NCBI RefSeq assembly: GCF_003054265.1
Contig: NZ_QBKT01000005.1
Coordinates: 186,001 to 250,000 of the forward strand
DNA from: Kordia periserrulae
Lineage (GTDB): Bacteria > Bacteroidota > Bacteroidia > Flavobacteriales > Flavobacteriaceae
DNA length: 64,000 bases
Reading direction: 5' to 3'
In this document: positions 51,347-58,234 of the stretch, piece after piece
Numbering within the stretch: the stretch's first letter is position 1
How the letters are laid out: each line of letters starts with the position of its first letter
Translations under genes and position numbers: made by a program
Notes under the pieces: generated by a model
The model's database searches: none
The model's input: the letters and a program-made list of their open reading frames with translations, nothing else
Told to the model about the DNA's origin: nothing

Positions 51347-54118
51347 ATGGTAAATAGAGGTTCGGAGTGGAGAAAGTGGGATTTACACGTACATTCACCG
51401 TATACTTTTTTAAATAAATATTCAAGTACTGACGAGGAATTTATTAGCAAAGTCAAAGCTAAGAATATTTCATGTCTTGGTTTAACAAATTATTTTAAGT
51501 TTGATACTCGTGAGTATGAACTAAAGAAAAAACTTGAAGATGAAGATATAATCACGTTCTTGAATTTAGAACTAAGATTAGACTATCAAAATAAAGACGA
51601 TGAATGTCTTGATTTACATATAATTTTTTCAAATAAAGTCTGTAATGAAAAAATAGATAGATTTTTAAATAACATGACTGTAAATGTTCAAGGAGTTGAT
51701 AAAAAACTTGCTGATTTAAATTCGTTAAATGATTTTAAAAAAGCGGTAATTAACTTTGATTCGTTATTAGAATGTTTGAAAACTGAATCAATTGGATTAA
51801 ACGGGGAGTTCTTAATCGGTTTTTTGTCAAGAGGTAAGGGAAATGCAAGAAGTAGCACAAACTATGAAAAAATTACGAGAAACATAGATTTATTAATTCA
51901 TTCAACAAATAATCCTAAAAATGTTTATGAAGATAGAGAGTTTTGGCTTGAGTATAAGAAACCGGTTCTACAAAATAGTGATGCACATTCCTTAGAAACT
52001 ATAGGTAATAAGTTTACTTGGATTAAAGCTCATAAATCTTTCGAAGGCTTAAAGCAAATAACTTACGAACCAGAAGAAAGAGTAAAGATTCAAACTGAAA
52101 TGCCCGAGTCTGAAAAGTTAGATCAATTAATGATAGAGAAAGTAACTTTTACTTCTTCAAATGATAGATTTACACCTGATCCTATATATTTTAATAAAAA
52201 CCTTAATGTAATTATTGGAGGTAAATCTTCGGGAAAATCAATATTATTGTATGAAATAGCGAAAACACTTTATGCAAATACAGAAGATAAAGTTTTAAAA
52301 TACAGGGATATAGAAAGTAATACTGAAAAAGATTTATACGAATTGGAGTATTTAAAAGAAGGGCAGAAAGATAATGATTATAGTTTTTGTGTTCATTTAT
52401 ACTCGGGTAGTTCCCAAAAAAAGGATGATAGAGAAGAAAATTCAAGTATTTTGTCTAGTATCAAATATATTCCTCAAAACCACTTATCAAATCTTGTAGA
52501 TAAGAGTAGAAAAAATGGAGCCACTTTAAAAAAGATAATTCGTAACCTAATATTAGAAGAGCCTAGGTTTAAGGAAAAGTATGATGATTTTGTTGAGAAG
52601 GCTAAAGCAAATGATAGAATTAGGAATCAAGATATAGATTACTATTTTACTTTAAAAGATAACCTTGATTCTAAAGAAAAAGAATTACTAGGAAAAGGAG
52701 ATACTAAAGCATTAAAAGAGGGGATATTTCATAATAAGAAAAAAATAGAAGAATTAAATAAGGACTTTACTGCTGAAGAACAGGCTAAATACACTGAACT
52801 TACAGAGAAATTAAGTTTACTAAAAATAAAAGAAAACCAAATAAATTCAGATTTTGAGAAACTTCGTAATTTTCAAATTGAGCTAAAAAGATTTCTAGAA
52901 GAATACTCTAATAAAAAGCGAATAACCATTGACACTCTTCAAAATGATAAAATTAAGGATGAATATCAAAGTAAATTAGCTTTTATTGATGAAGCATTAT
53001 CTTCTACAAGTGAATTAGCCAAAGAACTAAGTAAAGGTGAAGATGAAAAGTATATTCAAGGTTCAGTTTTTGCTGATTTGATAAATGATATATCAACTGA
53101 AATTAAGCAAGCAGAAAAAGACCTTGAACCTTTAAATGCGAAGTTTGATAACCAAAAACAAGTCGCCGCTTTACAAAAAAGTATTAGAGAGAGTGAAGAA
53201 AAAATTACTGAAATTGAGCAATTTTTAAAAGAAGTTGAAAAAAATAAAAAGGCTGTTGAAGAACAGAAGGAAAAAATCTTCAAAGATTTCAAAACCAATT
53301 TTGAGCTTTACGATGAAATTATTAAGGACTTACAACCTCGAATAACAGATATAAATAGTGAAGCTGATAAAGTTGAGATTTTACCAAGTATAAAGTATAA
53401 TTTTCCAAAATTTAGAAAATTAATAGATAGTCTTTTTGATGGTAGAAGATTTAATAATCAGGGTTTTGAAGAATTATATCAGTATGTGGATAAAAATCCT
53501 AAATCTGCATTAGTTGACATTGATTATATTGAAATTGAAAAGTCATTAAGAATACTTTTTGAAAAAATAAACAACGGAGATCTTTCTCCAAAAGGGGGAA
53601 ATAATAAGAAAGATGCAATCAAAAAGGTATTTACTGATTTCTTCTTTGACCATTGGGATGTAAAATCTCAAGGGGATGATATACATAAGATGTCTACGGG
53701 CAAAGCCAGCTTTGTATTGCTGAAATTAATAATAAAATTAAGTAAGGATAATGGACCTATTCTGATAGATCAACCAGAAGATAATTTAGATAATCGCTCT
53801 ATTTCAAAAGCTTTGGTAAACTTCTTAAAAGACAAAAAGAAAGAACGGCAAATCATATTAGTTACTCACAACCCAAATATTGTTGTTAATGCAGATGCAG
53901 AAAATATAATCGTAGCTAACCAAAAAGGACAAAATGATGTTGAAAGTACAAGTTCTTACACGTTTGATTATATTAATGGAGCTTTAGAAAATTCTTTTCC
54001 TTACAATGGTAGTTCTGATTTGCTAAAGTCAATGGGTATAAGAGAACACATCGCTGAAGTAGTAGAAGGAGGTAAAGAAGCGTTTAAAAAACGAGAAGAG
54101 AAATATGGCTTTATGTAA
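51347..54118 (+). CDS. PHP domain + SMC/ABC-type ATPase (TrlF-like)
   Basis: 923 residues from the ATG at 51347; upstream codons to 51269 look untranslated. The N-terminal PHP phosphoesterase domain (about 10-225) has H14 and H16 in WDLHVHSPYT, E75, H91 and the NSDAH motif with D212 and H214. The usual Asp of motif II (T-D-H/Y) is Asn (LTNYF, 48). From 265 on is an SMC-type ATPase: Walker A GGKSSGKS (291-298), a long coiled coil (about 400-720), signature-like MSTGKAS (about 785), Walker B ILIDQPEDN (D808, E811) and the H-loop histidine in LVTHN (841). This architecture matches the family named TrlF-like AAA ATPases. Together with the PLD protein it suggests nucleic-acid defence. Confidence 0.82.
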   Translation: MVNRGSEWRKWDLHVHSPYTFLNKYSSTDEEFISKVKAKNISCLGLTNYFKFDTREYELKKKLEDEDIITFLNLELRLDYQNKDDECLDLHIIFSNKVCNEKIDRFLNNMTVNVQGVDKKLADLNSLNDFKKAVINFDSLLECLKTESIGLNGEFLIGFLSRGKGNARSSTNYEKITRNIDLLIHSTNNPKNVYEDREFWLEYKKPVLQNSDAHSLETIGNKFTWIKAHKSFEGLKQITYEPEERVKIQTEMPESEKLDQLMIEKVTFTSSNDRFTPDPIYFNKNLNVIIGGKSSGKSILLYEIAKTLYANTEDKVLKYRDIESNTEKDLYELEYLKEGQKDNDYSFCVHLYSGSSQKKDDREENSSILSSIKYIPQNHLSNLVDKSRKNGATLKKIIRNLILEEPRFKEKYDDFVEKAKANDRIRNQDIDYYFTLKDNLDSKEKELLGKGDTKALKEGIFHNKKKIEELNKDFTAEEQAKYTELTEKLSLLKIKENQINSDFEKLRNFQIELKRFLEEYSNKKRITIDTLQNDKIKDEYQSKLAFIDEALSSTSELAKELSKGEDEKYIQGSVFADLINDISTEIKQAEKDLEPLNAKFDNQKQVAALQKSIRESEEKITEIEQFLKEVEKNKKAVEEQKEKIFKDFKTNFELYDEIIKDLQPRITDINSEADKVEILPSIKYNFPKFRKLIDSLFDGRRFNNQGFEELYQYVDKNPKSALVDIDYIEIEKSLRILFEKINNGDLSPKGGNNKKDAIKKVFTDFFFDHWDVKSQGDDIHKMSTGKASFVLLKLIIKLSKDNGPILIDQPEDNLDNRSISKALVNFLKDKKKERQIILVTHNPNIVVNADAENIIVANQKGQNDVESTSSYTFDYINGALENSFPYNGSSDLLKSMGIREHIAEVVEGGKEAFKKREEKYGFM

Positions 54119-54157
54119 AATATATTTTATAAAATTTTCTGAGATAAAACAAAAAAA

Positions 54158-54190
54158 AGCAAGCCTATCAAAAAACTCTCAAGGCTTGCT
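54158..54190. terminator. Terminator between convergent PHP-ATPase and precursor genes
   Basis: AGCAAGCCT at 54158-54166 pairs with AGGCTTGCT at 54182-54190. On the minus strand it runs into eight T residues, serving the precursor gene; on the plus strand it follows the PHP-ATPase gene. Confidence 0.75.
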
Positions 54191-54209
54191 CTCTTTCATA
54201 AAAATATTT

Positions 54210-54476
54210 TTAATAATCTCCTCGTGCACAGCTTGTAGCGGGTTGGGTGTCCGTGTCTACAAATTTCGTATGCGCAACACCTTCTGGGCAGATGCTAATA
54301 GAATCACATGCAGCTAACTGCGAGCATCCAGTTTTCGTAGCATAATCGGTCGTACGAATAATAATCACGGTTCCAATATCTACAATAGAATCCGTACCAC
54401 CCGAAATCGTATAACTATGCAGACTAGAAACAGTGGATTTTTGAAGCTGTAAGCTTTTCAAGTTCTTTTTTTTCAT
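54210..54476 (-). CDS. Lanthipeptide-type precursor peptide
   Basis: An 88-residue peptide. The leader MKKKNLKSLQLQKSTVSSL-HSYTISGG follows the Bacteroidota class I lanthipeptide pattern (L-x-L-x-K-x-x-V-S-x-L, then GG at 26-27). The core of about 61 residues contains four cysteines (51, 57, 63, 83) and many Thr/Ser, compatible with several lanthionine rings. No dehydratase, cyclase, protease or exporter gene lies in the window, so modification would need enzymes encoded elsewhere. It is convergent with the PHP-ATPase gene and shares its leader style with the peptide at 48703. Confidence 0.75.
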   Translation of the reverse strand: MKKKNLKSLQLQKSTVSSLHSYTISGGTDSIVDIGTVIIIRTTDYATKTGCSQLAACDSISICPEGVAHTKFVDTDTQPATSCARGDY

Positions 54477-54790
54477 AATCGTGAAGTTTAAAATGTTAGT
54501 TGACTAGTTTTTAGGATTAAAAAGATAAAAAGAAAACTTAGTTTAAAGCTACGGTTTTCCCGTAAATGTTTGATTTGTTAGGTGTTAGGTGTTAGGTGTT
54601 AGGTGTTAGGTGTTGGGTGTTGGGTGTTGGGTTTGGGTTTGGGTTTGGAAACTACGAATAACAAATAACAAAAAACGAATAACAAATCTAAAATGAAAAA
54701 GTATATTTAACCGACAACAGGAGCAAAGCGACTAACATCAAAAAAAGCCGTATTTTTACAAAAGTGTTTCACACACCAAAAATTGCTACA
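54477..54790. other. Intergenic region with heptamer array
   Basis: 314 bp upstream of the repair module. The heptamer array at 54578-54648 is followed by AACAAATAACAAAAAACG-type repeats to about 54690 and a segment AAAATGAAAAAGTATATTTAA that also occurs near 58164 and 62575. Confidence 0.6.
54578..54648. repeat. TTAGGTG/TTGGGTG heptamer array
   Basis: Five TTAGGTG units (from 54578), two TTGGGTG units, one TTGGGTT unit, then TGGGTT units to 54648. This is the reverse complement of the CCCAACA arrays at 58184 and 62593. Confidence 0.85.
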
Positions 54791-55810
54791 ATGAGGATTG
54801 TAAAATTCACAAAAAAAGGAATCTACTGTATTCCAGGGAAATTTTATTTGGATCCTTGGTTGCCTGTGGACTATGCTGTTATCTCACACGGACACGCCGA
54901 TCATGCGCGTTGGGGAATGAAACACTATCTCTGTCACACGCACACCAAAAACATTCTAAAGCATCGGATTAGCGATGATATTTCTGTAGAAACACTCGAT
55001 TACAACGAACCGAAAACCATCAACGGCGTCAAACTTAGTTTTCATCCTGCGGGACATATCATCGGTTCGGCGCAAATTCGGTTGGAATACAAAGGAAAAG
55101 TAGTCGTATTTACAGGCGATTATAAAGTGAAACATGACAACATCACCATTCCTTTTGAATCGGTAAAATGTCACGAATTCATCACGGAAAGTACCTTCGG
55201 ATTGCCGATTTACAAATGGTTACCCGAAGAAACCTTACAGCAACAAATTCACAATTGGATTCTGCAAAACAAAGCAAACAATCGTACGAGTGTATTGTTT
55301 GGGTATTCGCTCGGAAAAGCACAACGCATCATGAAACTAGTAGAAGGATTGGACGAAATTCTCGTGCACAACGCTATCTATCATATCAACAACGCCATTG
55401 AAAGTTCGGGAATCGTATTGCCAGAAACGACACGCTTGGACGGACATTTTAACAAAACCGACGTTCAAAACAAAATTATCATCATGCCACCAGGATTATT
55501 AGGAAGCAAAATGCTCAAACGTGTGCCCAATGCGGCTACAGCGATTTGTTCTGGTTGGATGCAAGTTCGCGGAAATCGTCGCTGGCGTGGTGTCGATGCA
55601 GGATTTGCCGTAAGCGATCATGCGGATTGGGACGGATTATTGCAAGCTGTAAAAGCATCCGAAGCCGAAAAAGTATACGTGACGCACGGTTCACAAGCGA
55701 CCTTTGCCAAATATCTAAACGAAATAGGAATTGAAGCTGCCGAAGTCATCACAGAATATGGCGACAACAAATTAGAAGCTGAAGAAGCCAAAAAAGAAGC
55801 AACGGCATGA
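54791..55810 (+). CDS. Ligase-associated DNA exonuclease (metallo-beta-lactamase fold)
   Basis: 339 residues from the ATG at 54791 (GTG 54764 is an alternative start). The metallo-beta-lactamase motif SHGHADHARWG, the GDYK motif after VVVFTGDYKVK, and the C-terminal beta-CASP-like histidines in VSDHADWDGLL and VYVTHGSQATFAKYL mark this as the exonuclease of the Lhr/ligase repair module. It should act on DNA ends. It overlaps the ligase gene by 4 bp (ATGA), so the two are translationally coupled. Confidence 0.93.
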   Translation: MRIVKFTKKGIYCIPGKFYLDPWLPVDYAVISHGHADHARWGMKHYLCHTHTKNILKHRISDDISVETLDYNEPKTINGVKLSFHPAGHIIGSAQIRLEYKGKVVVFTGDYKVKHDNITIPFESVKCHEFITESTFGLPIYKWLPEETLQQQIHNWILQNKANNRTSVLFGYSLGKAQRIMKLVEGLDEILVHNAIYHINNAIESSGIVLPETTRLDGHFNKTDVQNKIIIMPPGLLGSKMLKRVPNAATAICSGWMQVRGNRRWRGVDAGFAVSDHADWDGLLQAVKASEAEKVYVTHGSQATFAKYLNEIGIEAAEVITEYGDNKLEAEEAKKEATA

Positions 55811-57396
55811 AGCAATTCTCAGAACTCATCAGTGCCATCGAAATCACTAACAAAACGAACGCTAAAATTGCAGCGTTGGTGAATTTCTTTACGGTTGCGG
55901 ATGACAAAGATAAATTGTGGATGATTGCCCTCTTTACAGGAAAACGCCCGCCACGACCTGTAAAATCGTCGCTGATGAAACAATGGTGTGCCGAAATCAC
56001 CGAGTTGCCCGAATGGTTGTTTTTAGAAAGTTACAGTACCGTGGGCGATTTGGGAGAAACACTCGCATTGCTTTTGCTGCCACCAACACATCACATCGAA
56101 AAATCGTTGGACGATTGGATGCAGGAACTCATCCAACTAAAACCAAAAACCGACGAAGAAAAGAAAGAATATGTGTTAAACGCTTGGAGCGGACTGGAAG
56201 CGCAAGAGCGTTTAATCTTCAACAAACTCATCGGCGGAAGCTTTCGAATAGGTGTTTCTAAAAAAACACTGGTCAATGCGTTGGCAAAACTCACAAACAT
56301 TGACGCGAATCAGCTGATGCACAGCATTATCGGAAACTGGGATACCAACTCAATTACCTTTGATGAATTGCTCTCAGGGAGTCACATCAACTATGACAAT
56401 TCTAAACCGTATCCGTTCTGTTTGGCGTATGCCTTGGAAAAAGAATTGGACGAATTGGGCGATGTCAACGATTGGCAAGCAGAATACAAATGGGACGGCA
56501 TTCGCGGGCAAATTGTCAAGCGAAACAACGAATTATATATATGGAGTAGAGGTGAAGAACTGGTGACCAAACAATTTCCCGAACTCACAGAAGTATTCAA
56601 AACGTGGAAACATGATTTTGTCATGGACGGCGAAATTCTCGCAATCAAAGATAGTAGCGTGTTGTTATTTAATGACTTGCAAAAGCGCCTAAATCGGAAG
56701 AATGTCTCTAAAAAACTCTTGGAAGAGGTGCCTGTGGGTTTTTATGCGTATGATATCTTGGAATTTGAAAACAAAGACATTCGCACTGAATCTTTGGCGG
56801 AACGACGAAAAAATCTGGAACGTATCTTTCAACAAAATACCGCAGAAAACATACAGCTTTCTGAAATTGTTACGGTTGAAAATTGGTCAGCATTGCATGC
56901 AATTCGAGAAGATTCTCGGAGTGTCAATTCGGAAGGTTTGATGCTAAAACACAAACATTCACCCTACCATACAGGAAGAAAAAAAGGCGATTGGTGGAAA
57001 TGGAAAGTCGATCCGTTAACGATTGATGCGGTCATGATTTACGCCCAAAAAGGAAGCGGACGACGTAGCTCAAAATACACCGATTACACCTTTGCCGTAA
57101 AAAAAGACGACGGTTTGGTGACAGTTGCCAAAGCCTATTCTGGATTGACAGATGCGGAAATCACGGAAATCAGTCGTTGGGTGAACAAAAATGCGATTGA
57201 AAAATTCGGTCCTGTACGCACCGTAAAACCTGAGTTGGTGTTTGAAATTGCCTTTGAAGGTATCGCGCTTAGCAACCGACATAAATCAGGAGTCGCACTG
57301 CGTTTCCCAAGAATCAAACGCTGGCGACAAGACAAAAAAGTAGAGGAAATTGATACCATAGAAAGTGTAAAGGATTTGATTTTTACTAGGTCTTAG
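55807..57396 (+). CDS. ATP-dependent DNA ligase (LigB-type, ligase-associated module)
   Basis: A 529-residue ATP-dependent ligase. The nucleotidyl lysine is in EYKWDGIRGQIV (about residue 225). Further motifs are WSRGEELVTKQFPELTEVF (motif III region), FVMDGEILA (motif IIIa) and LMLKHKHSPYHTGRKKGDWWKWK (motifs IV to V). A C-terminal OB-fold region ends near VEEIDTIESVKDLIF. An N-terminal DNA-binding domain of about 200 residues precedes the catalytic core. It seals nicks in the Exo-Lig-Lhr-PdeM DNA repair set. The next module gene, the helicase, is separated by 838 bp of repeats. Confidence 0.94.
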   Translation: MKQFSELISAIEITNKTNAKIAALVNFFTVADDKDKLWMIALFTGKRPPRPVKSSLMKQWCAEITELPEWLFLESYSTVGDLGETLALLLLPPTHHIEKSLDDWMQELIQLKPKTDEEKKEYVLNAWSGLEAQERLIFNKLIGGSFRIGVSKKTLVNALAKLTNIDANQLMHSIIGNWDTNSITFDELLSGSHINYDNSKPYPFCLAYALEKELDELGDVNDWQAEYKWDGIRGQIVKRNNELYIWSRGEELVTKQFPELTEVFKTWKHDFVMDGEILAIKDSSVLLFNDLQKRLNRKNVSKKLLEEVPVGFYAYDILEFENKDIRTESLAERRKNLERIFQQNTAENIQLSEIVTVENWSALHAIREDSRSVNSEGLMLKHKHSPYHTGRKKGDWWKWKVDPLTIDAVMIYAQKGSGRRSSKYTDYTFAVKKDDGLVTVAKAYSGLTDAEITEISRWVNKNAIEKFGPVRTVKPELVFEIAFEGIALSNRHKSGVALRFPRIKRWRQDKKVEEIDTIESVKDLIFTRS

Positions 57397-57526
57397 GTGT
57401 TGGGTTTTGGGTGTTAGGTCGCTTCGCTTAATTGTGAGTATTGAGTATTGAGAAGTTCAATTGTCATTCCTGCGTGTCACATTGAGCGCAGTCGAAATGC
57501 AGGCGGGAATCTGTTTTGGAGTGGTA

Positions 57527-57684
57527 AAGGCATTAGTGGATTTGGAATTAGGGATTAGAAAATTCCAAATGTCATATCGAGCGCAGTCGAGATAGCTTTG
57601 AAACGAGAAAGGTATTAATAGATTGGGTATTAGAAAAGTTTCAAACAACATGTTGAAAAAAAAAGAAAAACAATTGTAAAACAA
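57527..57684 (+). repeat. Direct repeat copy A (158 bp)
   Basis: Nearly identical to 57752-57908, offset 225 bp, the main difference being one A fewer in the poly-A run of the second copy. It contains a GAGCGCAGTCGAGATAG unit and ends AACAATTGTAAAACAA. Confidence 0.85.
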
Positions 57685-57751
57685 GTGGTGTTGGTATTTA
57701 GAAGTTTCAAATGTCATTGCTATGCAAGCGAGAATCTATGTGTAAAGATAG

Positions 57752-57908
57752 AAGGCATTAGTGGATTTGGAATTAGGGATTAGAAAATTCCAAATGTCAT
57801 ATCGAGCGCAGTCGAGATAGCTTTGAAACGAGAAAGGTATTAATAGATTGGGTATTAGAAAAGTTTCAAACAACATGTTGAAAAAAAAGAAAAACAATTG
57901 TAAAACAA
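57752..57908 (+). repeat. Direct repeat copy B (157 bp)
   Basis: Second copy of the 57527-57684 sequence. The 67 bp between copies holds a diverged GTCATTGCTATGCAAGCGAG palindromic unit. High identity suggests a recent duplication or recombination. Confidence 0.85.
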
Positions 57909-58183
57909 AGTGGATTCCGCATCAAGTGCGGAATGACACTTCGACAAGCTCAGTGTAAACAAACACTTCGACAAGCTCATCATAAAGAAAACATGAAAAA
58001 TAAACAACAACCGAGCGAAGCGACCAATAATAAATCGACAAACAACAAACAACAAATAACAAACAACGAATAACAAACAACGAACAACGAATAACAAACA
58101 ACAAACAACGAAATTCAAAATATAAAGCTCAAAATGTGTCACATCGAGAGCAGTCGAGATGTAAAATGAAAAAGTATTTTTAA

Positions 58184-58232
58184 CCCAACACCCAACACCC
58201 AACACCCAACACCCAACACCCAACACCCAAAA
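58184..58232 (+). repeat. CCCAACA heptamer array adjoining the helicase start
   Basis: Six CCCAACA units and one CCCAAAA unit end 2 bp before the ATG at 58235. The preceding 75 bp (58109-58183) are a direct copy of 62521-62592. Confidence 0.85.
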
Positions 58233-58234
58233 AA

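Larger units (their letters stand above)
57397..58234. repeat. 838-bp repeat cluster inside the DNA repair module
   Basis: No gene is present. From left to right it contains: TTGGGT-type heptamers (57391-57418); a CATTCCTGCGT palindrome interrupted by a GAGCGCAGTCGAAAT unit (57465-57512); a 158-bp direct repeat (57527-57684 and 57752-57908); an inverted GATTCCGCA/TGCGGAAT pair (57914-57934); ACACTTCGACAAGCTCA units (57935 and 57962); AACAAATAAC-type runs (58033-58110); a GAGAGCAGTCGAGATG unit; and the CCCAACA array up to the helicase start. These elements split an operon that is usually compact. Confidence 0.75.

Noticed and set aside
57855-58226. Minus-strand open frame of 123 codons next to the helicase start
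   Set aside because: It reads through AACAA and heptamer repeats and has the composition of repeat translation (LLFVVRCLLFVV).
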